Positions 48,276 to 56,833 of a DNA stretch of 64,000 nucleotides are shown piece by piece. The stretch is taken from assembly GCF_001295975.1 (NCBI RefSeq), contig NZ_LJHU01000058.1, forward strand, positions 36,186 through 100,185, in the 5' to 3' direction. The notes beneath the pieces were generated by a model, which searched no databases, was not told the DNA's origin, and saw only the letters and a list, made by a program, of their open reading frames with translations. The translations under genes were made by a program, and so were the position numbers. The first letter of the stretch is position 1; each line of letters begins with the position of its first letter. The DNA is from Brevundimonas sp. AAP58. Its GTDB lineage: Bacteria; Pseudomonadota; Alphaproteobacteria; Caulobacterales; Caulobacteraceae.

Positions 48276-49016
48276 TCAGGATGAGGGGCGGCTGAATCTC
48301 AGGGTCGGCACCAGCAACTGCATGTTGGCTCCGATGAAGACCTGCGGCTCCGAGGCCGGGGTCAGCCCCTCCGCCTCCTCGCGATCCTTGACGCACGACC
48401 GCACCGCGTTGCCCAGGGCGATGAAGTCCGTCGCCGCCGGGAGCTCCTGGATCACGCAGCCGTCGAAATAGGGATAGACCGCGTCCTCACTGCATCCGAA
48501 CGAGGCCCGGTCGCGCCGCGCCGCCGTCAGGATCATGCGGTTGGGACCCGCCAGCGCATCGATGAACGAGCCCGAGAAGCAGGCCGACAGCACCAGCACC
48601 GTCGGCCGCTCGCCGCACCAGTTTCGCAGGAGGGTCGCAAGGAGGGTCGGGGTCAGGGTGACGTCCGGCCCAAAGACGATCTGCTCAGGCAGGCCGTGGG
48701 AGGTGATGTAGAGGAAGCAGCCGCGCTGGGCCCGCGAGGTCGCCTCTGCGATGCGTCGCACGGCACCTTCGGCCGCCGTGACCGGTCGGGCGTCAGGCCT
48801 CAGCGTCACGTCCACCATGTCGGCTCGACTGAAGCCGGCAGCGAGGAACCCGGCCGTCAGGTCGCGACGCGCATTGTCGAAGGCCTGGATCGGCTCGCCT
48901 GCGCTGGTTCTCCAGTCTGCGGCGATGATGGCCGAGGCCCAGCCGTCGAAGCGACTCTTGGCCTGAACAGGGCCGGCCGCCAGCAAGACAAGAACGATGA
49001 CGACGGCTCTGACCAA
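48276..49016 (-). CDS. Secreted C13-family (legumain/caspase-like) cysteine protease
   Basis: 246 residues if the start is TTG at 49016, preceded by GGAGA with five bases spacing; longer in-frame extension to 49115 overlaps sspB. The N-terminus VVIVLVLLAAGPVQA is a signal peptide. The catalytic histidine is in FLYITSHGLPEQIV and the cysteine in VLVLSACFSGSFIDAL, the clan CD dyad. Related bacterial C13 proteins are poorly studied. Located directly behind sspB on the same strand. Confidence 0.8.
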   Translation of the reverse strand: MVRAVVIVLVLLAAGPVQAKSRFDGWASAIIAADWRTSAGEPIQAFDNARRDLTAGFLAAGFSRADMVDVTLRPDARPVTAAEGAVRRIAEATSRAQRGCFLYITSHGLPEQIVFGPDVTLTPTLLATLLRNWCGERPTVLVLSACFSGSFIDALAGPNRMILTAARRDRASFGCSEDAVYPYFDGCVIQELPAATDFIALGNAVRSCVKDREEAEGLTPASEPQVFIGANMQLLVPTLRFSRPSS

Positions 49017-49071
49017 AGGCGTCTCCGAAATCGATGCCCGGAGGTTAGCGCGGCCGGGGACGACGTGAAGC

Positions 49072-49560
49072 CTACTTCTTGCGGAACTGATCCAGCGAAA
49101 CGACCTTGGGGCCATCGTCGCCTGTGGGCGCGGGTTCTGGCCGCTTCGGCGGCGCGGGCAGCTCGGCGACGGTTGGGGCCACGGGCTCGGGGGCCTCGAA
49201 CTGCAGCAGGAACTGCACGCTCGGGTCGTAGAAGCGGGTGACGGCGTTGTAGGGCACCGTCAGCACCTTGGGCATGCCGCCGAACTTCAACATGACCGAG
49301 AACAGATCATGCTCCACCGCCAGGTCCCAGTACTGGTGCTGGAGGACCACGGTCATCTCGTCGGGATACTTGGCCACGACATCCGGAGGCACCGACACGC
49401 CCGGCGCGCGGGTCTTGAAGGTGATGTAGAAGTGATGCGCCCCCGGGATGCCCTGCGGGCTGGCGGCGCGTTCCAGGGCGGCGCGGATGACCCCGCGCAG
49501 GGCGTCCTGCGCGAGCTTCTCGTACTGCATTTCGTCGATCGGCTGGACGTCGTCGGCCAT
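49072..49560 (-). CDS. sspB: SspB-family ClpXP adaptor (alphaproteobacterial type)
   Basis: 162 residues from ATG at 49560. Binds ssrA-tagged proteins and delivers them to ClpXP. Segments: YEKLAQDALRGVIRAALERA, HHFYITFKTRAPGVSVP, MTVVLQHQYWDLAVEHDLFS, a Pro-rich linker, and the ClpX-tethering C-terminus DGPKVVSLDQFRKK. It lies next to the tmRNA gene, on the same strand and downstream of it, so tag and adaptor are physically linked here. Confidence 0.93.
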   Translation of the reverse strand: MADDVQPIDEMQYEKLAQDALRGVIRAALERAASPQGIPGAHHFYITFKTRAPGVSVPPDVVAKYPDEMTVVLQHQYWDLAVEHDLFSVMLKFGGMPKVLTVPYNAVTRFYDPSVQFLLQFEAPEPVAPTVAELPAPPKRPEPAPTGDDGPKVVSLDQFRKK

Positions 49561-49637
49561 GAAACCCTCACTGGACGCGACTGATAGCGGCCAAGCACGA
49601 TGGGCGAAAGATGGCATTTTGCGTGAAAGTGCCGGGG

Positions 49638-49686
49638 TTCTGTTGCCAGGCCCCCTGACTGGAAGTGGGGGCTTCTGTTGCCAGGC
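49638..49686. repeat. 35-bp-period direct repeat downstream of tmRNA
   Basis: TTCTGTTGCCAGGC occurs at 49638-49651 and again at 49673-49686, separated by a G/C-rich inverted stretch. It lies between the tmRNA coding piece and sspB and may belong to the 3' processing or termination region. Confidence 0.6.
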
Positions 49687-49699
49687 GCCCCCGGGCCCC

Positions 49700-49990
49700 G
49701 CCTGGGGATCTGAACCCCCAGGACTTAAGTGTTCGAAATCAACCGAACCGCATTACGCGGCGAGGCGGACTTCTCCAGCGAAGTTATCGTTCGCAGTTAG
49801 AAAATGGCCCGATGCGGTGGGCCAGGACGGGCGAAGGCAATCCTCTTTACACGTCCGTCGATGCTAGTCGGCCCCGCACAGTCCCGCCGATAACGCGGAA
49901 GAGATTGGTGGAGCCGCCGGGAATCGCACCCGGGTCCGGTCCGCTTATTACAGGCGCGTTTATCGCCATAGTCGGGACCGAAGCCCCGAC
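49700..49990 (-). ncRNA. ssrA: Transfer-messenger RNA (ssrA), circularly permuted two-piece form
   Basis: Read on the minus strand, the acceptor piece comes first: hairpin GTCGGGG...CCCGAC from about 49990, T arm CCGGG-TGCGATT-CCCGG, acceptor CGGCTCC (49910-49916) and ACCA ending at 49906. After a 30-base spacer, the coding piece starts at 49875 with GGGGCCG, which pairs with the acceptor (one G-U). The tag reading frame runs 49794-49753: ANDNFAGEVRLAA then TAA. A hairpin at 49701-49722 marks the approximate 3' end. The order (acceptor then coding) is the alphaproteobacterial permuted arrangement. Ends are approximate. Confidence 0.9.
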
Positions 49991-49996
49991 CGAACC

Positions 49997-50025
49997 AATA
50001 TAGGCGCCAAGGCCCTTGCTTCCAA
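49997..50025 (-). promoter_or_regulatory. Promoter for tmRNA
   Basis: On the minus strand TTGGAA (-35, 50020-50025), 17-base spacer, TATATT (-10, 49997-50002). The predicted start near 49990 coincides with the first base of the tmRNA hairpin. Inferred from pattern and position. Confidence 0.6.
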
Positions 50026-50065
50026 GTTACGAAACGACGTCTCCTCGTCAGCAGGGGGATCGGCG

Positions 50066-51760
50066 ATGAGCGCGGACGCACGGCTTCAGATCGCGGCGGG
50101 GTTCGCCACGGCGAAGGGCCCGCGCGCGGACAATCAGGATTTCGGCGCGGTCCACATCGGCCCGCCCTCGGAACAGGCGCTTCACGGCATGGTCGCCCTG
50201 GTCGCCGACGGGGTCAGCGGATCGAAGGCCGGGCGCATCGCCTCGGAACTTGCCGGCCGCACCTTCATCGACGCCTATGTCGACCAGAACCCGCTTAAGG
50301 GTGTGGCGGCGGCGGGCGTGGCGGCGCTGTCGGGCTACAATCGCTGGCTCCACGCCAAGGGCCGGTCCGATCCGGAGATGGCGGGGGCGGCCACGACGTT
50401 CACGGCGCTGGTCATGCGGGGCCGCGAGGCGACGGTGCTGCACGTCGGCGACAGCCGCGCCTGGCATTTTCGCGACGGCGTCCTGACGCCGCTGACAGAG
50501 GATCATGTGCTGGCCCAGCCCGGCCTCAGCCACGTCCTCTATCGCGCCGTCGGCATCGAGCCGGACCTGAGGCTCGACACCCGCGCCGTGACGCTGAAGG
50601 CGCACGACCGGCTGCTCCTGACCACCGACGGCGTCCACGGCGTGGTGCCCGAAGCCGACCTGACCCGCCTGCTCGCCCGCCGCGCCTCGCCCCAGGCCGA
50701 CGCCCAGGCCATCGTCGCGGCGGCGGGGGCGGCCGAGACCCGCGACAACGCCACCGCCATCGTCATCGACGTCATCCGGCCGGGCGCGGTCGATCAGGAC
50801 GCCATCGGCGCCGAGGCCGCCGGACTGCCCATCCTGCCGGTCCCGGACGCCGGCGACCGCATCGACGGCTTCACGCTGGAGCGGGTGCTGTCGGACGGCA
50901 AATACACCCGCGTCTTCGCCGCTCGGGACGGGGAGGGCGGCGACCGCCTGGTCCTGAAGTTCCCCAAGCCCGCCCTCTTGTCCGAGAGCGGCGCGCGCGG
51001 CGCCTTCCTGCGCGAGAGCTTCATTGGCCGCCGCATCGACAGCCCCTTCGTCGGCAAGACCCTGAGCCTGGAGCCCGGGCGCCAGAGCGGTCTCTACATC
51101 GCCCAGCCGCTCTACGTCGGCCGCACCCTGCATGCGAAGATCGCGGACGAACCGTATGATATTGCGTCGGGCCTCGACGTCGCCATCCGCCTGTCGAAAG
51201 GCGTCGCGGCGCTACATCGCCTCGGCGTCGCCCACCGCGACATCAAGCCGGACAATGTCATTCTGGAAGCCGACGGCGGTCTGAAACTGATCGACCTCGG
51301 CGTCGCCCGCCTGCCGCGCGTCGAGGAGTTCGCCGAGGCCGAGGCCCCCGGCACCCCCGGCTACAGGGCGCCGGAGATGTTCGCGGGCAACCCCGGCGAC
51401 GCCCTGACCGACCAGTACGCGCTCGGCGTCACCCTGTACCGCATCTTCACCGGCGACTATCCGTCCGGTCAGGAGACGGAGTTCAGCCGCATCCGCTTCG
51501 ACCGCCCGACCCGCCCGACCCAGCACCGCCCCGACATGCCGGCCTGGTTGGAGGCCGCCATCCTGCGCGCCCTTTCGGTAGACCCCGCCGACCGCTTCGA
51601 CAGCGTCGAGGAGCTGATCCACGTCCTGGAAGCCGGCAGCGCCGCCGCCGTCCCACCCCGCCGCGACCTGTCCCTGATGGAGCGCGAGCCCGTCCGCTTC
51701 TGGCAGGCGGTCAGCGCGGGGCTGTTTGTGCTGCTGCTGCTGAGCTGGATGCTGCGGTGA
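50066..51760 (+). CDS. PP2C phosphatase-Ser/Thr protein kinase fusion with C-terminal membrane anchor
   Basis: 564 residues. PP2C domain at about 8-245 (ADNQDFGAVHIG, VALVADGVSGSKAGR, LHVGDSRAWHF, TTDGVHGV, RDNATAIVIDV) followed by a protein kinase domain at about 265-530: VLKFPKP lysine, catalytic H390-R-D392 in HRDIKPDNVI, D410 in IDLGVARL (DLG rather than DFG), and GTPGYRAPEMF. The last 20 residues form one transmembrane helix (AGLFVLLLLSWML). Phosphatase and kinase in one chain suggests a self-antagonising switch. The substrate is unknown. Confidence 0.92.
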   Translation: MSADARLQIAAGFATAKGPRADNQDFGAVHIGPPSEQALHGMVALVADGVSGSKAGRIASELAGRTFIDAYVDQNPLKGVAAAGVAALSGYNRWLHAKGRSDPEMAGAATTFTALVMRGREATVLHVGDSRAWHFRDGVLTPLTEDHVLAQPGLSHVLYRAVGIEPDLRLDTRAVTLKAHDRLLLTTDGVHGVVPEADLTRLLARRASPQADAQAIVAAAGAAETRDNATAIVIDVIRPGAVDQDAIGAEAAGLPILPVPDAGDRIDGFTLERVLSDGKYTRVFAARDGEGGDRLVLKFPKPALLSESGARGAFLRESFIGRRIDSPFVGKTLSLEPGRQSGLYIAQPLYVGRTLHAKIADEPYDIASGLDVAIRLSKGVAALHRLGVAHRDIKPDNVILEADGGLKLIDLGVARLPRVEEFAEAEAPGTPGYRAPEMFAGNPGDALTDQYALGVTLYRIFTGDYPSGQETEFSRIRFDRPTRPTQHRPDMPAWLEAAILRALSVDPADRFDSVEELIHVLEAGSAAAVPPRRDLSLMEREPVRFWQAVSAGLFVLLLLSWMLR

Positions 51761-51856
51761 TGTTGGCGGTTGAGTCCGTTTTTGATCGGTTGTCTTTGTC
51801 GCAAACCGACCCCTCGCGAAACTTGTGTTCGGCTGGCTCGCACAGGAAAAGCGAGA

Positions 51857-52672
51857 ATGCATTTGGACAAGCGCGCCTCTGACATTCTGTTGAACACATA
51901 CTGGTCGTCGAACGGCTGGCGGCGAGACCCGACCGTTGCGCCTGATGACTTCAACTATGCGAAGTCAAAGGGCCTGATGTTTGATCCTGTCCGGCTTTCG
52001 CACGATCAAGCTATCCTGGCTGCCCTGAATGCGGCTAGCGCGGTGGGACAGGAGGACGTTGCCAACGCATTTATTGCAAGTCTTGGATCAAGGCGTCTCG
52101 ACCTTCGGTCCTGCCTCGGAAGCTATGCTGTAGTCCGCCATTTGCGAGAACACAGGATGTCTGCTCGCAACGGTCCAGGCTGTGATTATTGCGGGGAGTA
52201 TGATCATGACAAAGCCGCTCTCGACCTCAACGTCCTGAGTTTCGAACGGATCAAGTGGGGCGGAGTCCGCCACTCCCAACCCAGTTACATTGCTTTCGAT
52301 CTCGACACTCTTCGAAAGACCCCGCGACCGTCGCCTAGCGCACGCGATTTCGCCATGCTCAAATTGATCCTCCATGTAGCCGCGTCCATGCCGCCTGCTG
52401 CGCGGCTGAGTGACTTGGATAAAGCGTTGGCGAAAGTCCTGCCATCAAACAGCGCGGAGCGCAGGGTTCTGATCGGAATCCTAGGTTACGCCGGGATTAT
52501 CACCGATCCCACACGATCTGATTTCCGACAGCGATTCGTACCTTGTGAAGAGCGCGAGCAAACGCCGTGGCACAAGGATGATTGGCCCTACCCCGTCCAG
52601 TGGTGGACTGGTTCGCACGGAGTTCAAATGGCTGCCATAACCGATTGGTTTCCGCGATTGGCGGACTTCTAA
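51857..52672 (+). CDS. Unrecognised protein, low-GC
   Basis: 271 residues from ATG 51857 (frame open to 51770). No family recognised. Visible features: an opening helix region LDKRASDILLNTYWSSNGWR, a CDYCGEYDHD segment with paired cysteines and acidic/His residues near 113-122, FERIKWGGVRHS, a helical DKALAKVLPSNSAERRVLIG region, and a C-terminal aromatic block WPYPVQWWTGSHGV. Base composition is clearly more A+T-rich than neighbours, pointing to transfer. Flanked by the PP2C-kinase and miaA, and apparently its own unit. Confidence 0.8.
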   Translation: MHLDKRASDILLNTYWSSNGWRRDPTVAPDDFNYAKSKGLMFDPVRLSHDQAILAALNAASAVGQEDVANAFIASLGSRRLDLRSCLGSYAVVRHLREHRMSARNGPGCDYCGEYDHDKAALDLNVLSFERIKWGGVRHSQPSYIAFDLDTLRKTPRPSPSARDFAMLKLILHVAASMPPAARLSDLDKALAKVLPSNSAERRVLIGILGYAGIITDPTRSDFRQRFVPCEEREQTPWHKDDWPYPVQWWTGSHGVQMAAITDWFPRLADF

Positions 52673-52728
52673 AGCCAATCTTCGCGATCTCAGGGAAAAT
52701 CCGCTCCCCACCCATCGCAGACCTCGAC

Positions 52729-53616
52729 CTAGTCCGCTCTCTGGGCCGCTCGCTCCCAATCCCCGCACTGATTCCTGAACCAGGTCAGCTGGCGTTTGGC
52801 GTAGTTGCGCGTGGCCTGCTTCATCGACTCCGTGGCGTCCGCCAGCGTCGTCTCGCCCGCCAGATAGGCCGCGAGCTCCCGCACCCCCACGGCCTTCATG
52901 GCGGGCAGAGCCGGGTCCAGTCCACGCGCCATCAGAGCCCGAACCTCGTCCAGCGCCCCCGCCGCGATCATCGCATCCACCCGCGCGTCGCAGGCCGCAT
53001 AGAGCGCCGCCCGCTCCGGCTCGATCACCAGCCGCTCATAGGTCCCCGGCGCCAGCAATGGCCGGGTCGCGGCGCGCCAGTCCGACAATGAGCGCCCCGT
53101 AGCGCGTGCGACGGCATAGGCGCGGGTCAGGCGCTGGCGGTCGCCGCTCTCGATGGCGGCCTCGGCTGGGGGATCGAACGTCGCCAGACGCAGCCGGAAG
53201 GCCGTCTCTCCCTCGGTGTCGTAAAGCGCCAGCGCCTCTTCGCGCGCTTCCGGCGGGACATCAGGTATGTCCGCCAACCCCTTCGTCAGGGCTGAGAAAT
53301 AGAGCCCCGTCCCGCCGACCAGCAACGCCGGCTGCCCCATGGTCTTCAGCTCGGCCAGCAGCGGCATCACCGCCCGCGTCCACCGCCCGACCGACCAGGC
53401 CTCCGCCGCATCGGCGACGCCATACAGGTAATGCGGCGCCCGCGCCTCCTCCTCCGCCGACGGCCGCGCCGACAGGATGCGCAGATCCGCGTACAGCTGC
53501 TGGCTGTCCGCGTTGATGATGGCGGCCCCGGTCGCCTCGGCCATCTCCAGCGCGCGCCGCGACTTGCCGGAGGCGGTCGGGCCGGCGATCAACGTGATGG
53601 GGGCGGTGCGGGGCAC
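52729..53616 (-). CDS. miaA: tRNA dimethylallyltransferase
   Basis: Adds the isopentenyl group to A37 of tRNAs reading UNN codons. 295 residues from GTG at 53616; the frame is open to 53817 but that part is antisense to mrp. P-loop [38 protein letters not shown], and C-terminal [12 protein letters not shown]. Divergent from mrp with 73 bases between starts. Confidence 0.94.
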   Translation of the reverse strand: MPRTAPITLIAGPTASGKSRRALEMAEATGAAIINADSQQLYADLRILSARPSAEEEARAPHYLYGVADAAEAWSVGRWTRAVMPLLAELKTMGQPALLVGGTGLYFSALTKGLADIPDVPPEAREEALALYDTEGETAFRLRLATFDPPAEAAIESGDRQRLTRAYAVARATGRSLSDWRAATRPLLAPGTYERLVIEPERAALYAACDARVDAMIAAGALDEVRALMARGLDPALPAMKAVGVRELAAYLAGETTLADATESMKQATRNYAKRQLTWFRNQCGDWERAAQRAD

Positions 53617-53689
53617 GGAACGCTCGCTTGCGGCTGGCTCTGCGGATAGAACGCGCGTCCCCGCCTCGCAACTACGCCGGAGTCTCCGC

Positions 53690-54739
53690 TTGATCGACCG
53701 CGCCGCCGTCGAAGCCGTCCTGGACGCCATTCCTGATCCCGCGACTGGCCACGGGCTGATCGAGGCCGGCGTCGCCAAGGGCCTGACAGTGGCCACCGAC
53801 CGCGCGGGCTTCGTCATCGAGGTGCCCGCCGCCGCCGTCGCCGCCTACGCCCCCGTCCGCGACGCCGCCGAGGCCGCGCTGAAGGCCATGCCCGGCATGG
53901 CTCGCGTTTCTGTCGTCCTGACGGCCGAGGCCGCGCCGCCCGCCCGCAAGGCCTCCCTGTCGAAGGAAGCCGTCGACCAGACCCGCCCCCGCGCCCCGGT
54001 CCCCACCGAACGCCCGGCCCACGTCCGCCGCGTGCTGGCCATCGCCAGCGGCAAGGGTGGAGTGGGCAAGTCGACGGTGTCGGTGAACCTCGCCGCCGCC
54101 TTCGCTCGCGCGGGCCTGTCGACCGGAGTCCTCGACGCCGATGTCCATGGCCCCAGCCTGCCGACCATGCTGAGCCTATCCGGCAAGCCCGACTATCGCG
54201 ACGGCATGATGGAGCCGCATCTCGCCCACGGCCTGAAGGCCATGTCCGTCGGTCTGCTGACCAGGGCCGAGGACGCCATGGTCTGGCGCGGCCCGATGGC
54301 GTCCCAGGCCCTGACCCAGATGCTGACCCAGACACGCTGGGGGACGGCAGACGCGCCGCTCGACATCCTCGTCGTCGACCTGCCGCCCGGCACCGGCGAC
54401 GTGCAACTGACCCTGATCCAGAAGACGCCTCTGGATGGCGCGGTCATCGTCTCGACCCCGCAGGAGGTCGCTTTGGCCGACGCGCGGCGCGCCCACACCC
54501 TGTTCCAGCGCGTCAACGTGCCCACGCTCGGCCTGATCGAGAACATGTCCGGCGACGTCTTCGGCCGGGGAGGGGGGGCGGCTGAGGCCGGACGGCTCGG
54601 TGTCGACGACCTCGGCGATCTGCCGCTGGACGCCTCGGTGCGTCAGGCTTGCGACGCGGGCGCGCCCTTGCGGACCGGCGAGATCGCGGCCCGGTTCGAC
54701 CGGATCGCCGGCACGCTAAGGACGAAGCTGGGGCTCTAG
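53690..54739 (+). CDS. mrp: Mrp/NBP35-family Fe-S cluster carrier ATPase
   Basis: 349 residues; start TTG 53690 supported by GGAG seven bases upstream (longer frame to 53477 lies antisense to miaA). N-terminal DUF59-like MIP18 domain ([19 protein letters not shown]), then the deviant Walker [31 protein letters not shown], and [13 protein letters not shown]. The C-terminal CxxC normally present after ENMS in Mrp/ApbC is absent: the chain goes from [13 protein letters not shown] straight on. Predicted to aid Fe-S cluster assembly, but the usual cluster-bridging cysteines are missing. Confidence 0.91.
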   Translation: MIDRAAVEAVLDAIPDPATGHGLIEAGVAKGLTVATDRAGFVIEVPAAAVAAYAPVRDAAEAALKAMPGMARVSVVLTAEAAPPARKASLSKEAVDQTRPRAPVPTERPAHVRRVLAIASGKGGVGKSTVSVNLAAAFARAGLSTGVLDADVHGPSLPTMLSLSGKPDYRDGMMEPHLAHGLKAMSVGLLTRAEDAMVWRGPMASQALTQMLTQTRWGTADAPLDILVVDLPPGTGDVQLTLIQKTPLDGAVIVSTPQEVALADARRAHTLFQRVNVPTLGLIENMSGDVFGRGGGAAEAGRLGVDDLGDLPLDASVRQACDAGAPLRTGEIAARFDRIAGTLRTKLGL

Positions 54740-54853
54740 CCACCGCAGCCTCGTCGTCGTTCGCGGATCGCGCGGAAAAACTCGCGCTGTGGCGGGTTTT
54801 CAAACGCAACGTGATGGGCCACCTTCGCCGTACTTTCCGCCCCGAGGATTTCC

Positions 54854-55951
54854 ATGAGCGTCGAGACCCTTTTCCGCCCCTTCACGATCAAGGGCCTGAC
54901 CTTGCCCAATCGCATCGTCATGGCCCCCATGACCCGATCGTTCAGCCCGGGCGGCATCCCGACCTCCGACGTCGCGGCCTATTATCGTCGCCGCGCCGAG
55001 GGGCAGGTGGGTCTGATCATCACCGAGGGCACGGTCGTCGAACGCCCCGCCGCCCGCAACGACGCCAATGTGCCCGTCTTCCACGGCGAAGCCCTGCCGC
55101 AATGGAAGACGGTGGTGGACGAGGTTCACGCCGCCGGCGGCCTGATCGCGCCCCAGATCTGGCACGTCGGCGCTGCGCGCGGGCAGGGAGCCGAATGGCA
55201 GCCTCTGGGGCAGGTTGACAGCCCGTCGGGCCTCGTCGCGCCCGGCAAGCAGAAGTACGAGCCGATGACCGAGGAGGACATCGCCGACACCCTCGCCGCC
55301 TTCGGCAAGTCCGCCCGGGCGGCGCGCGACCTGGGCTTCGACGCGGCAGAGATCCATTCCGCCCACGGCTATCTGATCGACCAGTTCTACTGGGCCGGGC
55401 TGAACGCGCGAGACGACCGCTGGGGCGGCCCCACGATCGCGGAGCGCGCCCGCTTCGGCGTCGAGGTGGTCAAGGCGGTGCGTGAGGGCCTGGGTCCCGA
55501 CCTGCCGCTGATCATCCGCCTGTCCCAGTGGAAGCAGCAGGATTTCACCGCGAAGATCGCCCTCAACCCCGACGAAATGGCGGAGTGGCTCATGCCCCTG
55601 TCGGACGCGGGCGTGGACGTCTTCCATTGCTCGCAGCGCCGCTTCTGGGAGCCGGAGTTCGAAGGCTCGGACCTGAACTTCGCCGGCTGGGCCAAGACGA
55701 TCACGGGCAAGCCGACCATCAGCGTCGGCTCCGTCGGCCTGGATGGAGAGTTCATCGCCGCGTTCGGCGGGGCGGGGTCGCAGCCCGCCTCGCTCGACGG
55801 CCTGATCGCCCGCATGGAGCGCGAGGAGTTCGACCTGATCGCCGTCGGCCGCGCGCTTCTGTCCGATCCAAATTGGGTCCTGAAGATCAAGGAGGGCCGC
55901 CAGAATGAACTGAAGGCCTTCTCGCGGGGCGACATGGCGGTCCTGCACTGA
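54854..55951 (+). CDS. NADH:flavin oxidoreductase (old yellow enzyme family)
   Basis: 365 residues from ATG 54854 with GAGGA ribosome-binding site. FMN-dependent TIM barrel: LTLPNRIVMAPMTRSFSPGG, GLIITEGTVVER, the substrate-binding HGYLIDQF and AEIHSAHGY, and LIAVGRALLSDPNWVLKIKE for phosphate binding. Family members reduce activated alkenes, nitro compounds or nitrate esters; the physiological substrate is unknown. No neighbouring regulator. It stands between mrp and the desaturase-family gene. Confidence 0.93.
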   Translation: MSVETLFRPFTIKGLTLPNRIVMAPMTRSFSPGGIPTSDVAAYYRRRAEGQVGLIITEGTVVERPAARNDANVPVFHGEALPQWKTVVDEVHAAGGLIAPQIWHVGAARGQGAEWQPLGQVDSPSGLVAPGKQKYEPMTEEDIADTLAAFGKSARAARDLGFDAAEIHSAHGYLIDQFYWAGLNARDDRWGGPTIAERARFGVEVVKAVREGLGPDLPLIIRLSQWKQQDFTAKIALNPDEMAEWLMPLSDAGVDVFHCSQRRFWEPEFEGSDLNFAGWAKTITGKPTISVGSVGLDGEFIAAFGGAGSQPASLDGLIARMEREEFDLIAVGRALLSDPNWVLKIKEGRQNELKAFSRGDMAVLH

Positions 55952-56018
55952 GCGCGTTGGCATTGACGCGGCGATCACGCACCTCGTGCCGCGCCAGCCG
56001 ACGCACTAGAGTGGCCAC

Positions 56019-56771
56019 ATGACCGTCACGGGCGTTCTCCTTTCCACCTTCTGGCTCAGCCTGATCATCGGCGCGCGCTATCTGGTGATCGCGGGCGGTG
56101 TCTGGTGGGCCGTATGGGGCAGGGCAGCGGGCGTCGGCACGCGCCTGAACCGGGAGCGACCCTCGCGTCGGCTGGTGCTGCACGAGATCAAGTTTTCCCT
56201 GCTGTCGACGCCGATCTACGCCTTTCCAACAGCGATTGCGCTTGAGGCCTGGAAAGCGGGCGGCACCATGATCTACGTCGATCCGCTCGCGTATCCGCTG
56301 TGGTGGCTGCCGGTCAGCTTCCTCGTGCTGCTGATCATTCAGGACACCCATTACTACTGGACCCATCGGCTGCTGCACGATCGGCGGCTGTTCGGCTGGG
56401 CGCATGCGGCGCATCACCGGGCGAGGGATCCCAGCCCCTTCGCCAGCTTCGCCTTCGACCCGGCCGAGGCCGCGATGACGGCCTGGCTTCTGCCGATGCT
56501 GGCCTTCGTCATGCCGCTCAACATCTGGATGCTGGCGCTGCTGCTGGCCGTCATGACTGCGACGGCCGTCATGAATCACTGTGGCTGGGAGATGTGGCCC
56601 CAGAGCTGGGTGCGCGGGCGCGTGGGCTCACAGTTCATCACAGCGACCCACCACAGTCGTCACCACACGCACATGAAGACCAACTTCGGCCTGTACTTTC
56701 GGTTCTGGGATCGCGTCTGCGGCACCGACGCGATGTCGACCGTGGGGGAGAAAAGGTCCGAAGCGACCTGA
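56019..56771 (+). CDS. Sterol desaturase/fatty acid hydroxylase-family membrane protein
   Basis: 250 residues, four or more transmembrane segments. The three di-iron histidine boxes are present: HRLLH, HAAHH and HHSRHH, with the typical region IQDTHYYWTHRLLHDRRLFG. Such enzymes hydroxylate or desaturate lipids or carotenoids; the substrate is unknown. It ends 63 bases before the convergent GNAT gene; the intervening bases are A+T-rich, without a visible terminator. Confidence 0.92.
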   Translation: MTVTGVLLSTFWLSLIIGARYLVIAGGVWWAVWGRAAGVGTRLNRERPSRRLVLHEIKFSLLSTPIYAFPTAIALEAWKAGGTMIYVDPLAYPLWWLPVSFLVLLIIQDTHYYWTHRLLHDRRLFGWAHAAHHRARDPSPFASFAFDPAEAAMTAWLLPMLAFVMPLNIWMLALLLAVMTATAVMNHCGWEMWPQSWVRGRVGSQFITATHHSRHHTHMKTNFGLYFRFWDRVCGTDAMSTVGEKRSEAT

Positions 56772-56833
56772 CTCTGGTTCGGTCAGACATTTCGCCTAAG
56801 ATATATTATGAGAAATGCGGGCTATGACCCGGC

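Noticed and set aside
49797..50081. Minus-strand 94-residue open frame upstream of the kinase
   Set aside because: It lies inside the tmRNA and its promoter; the structural RNA explains the sequence.
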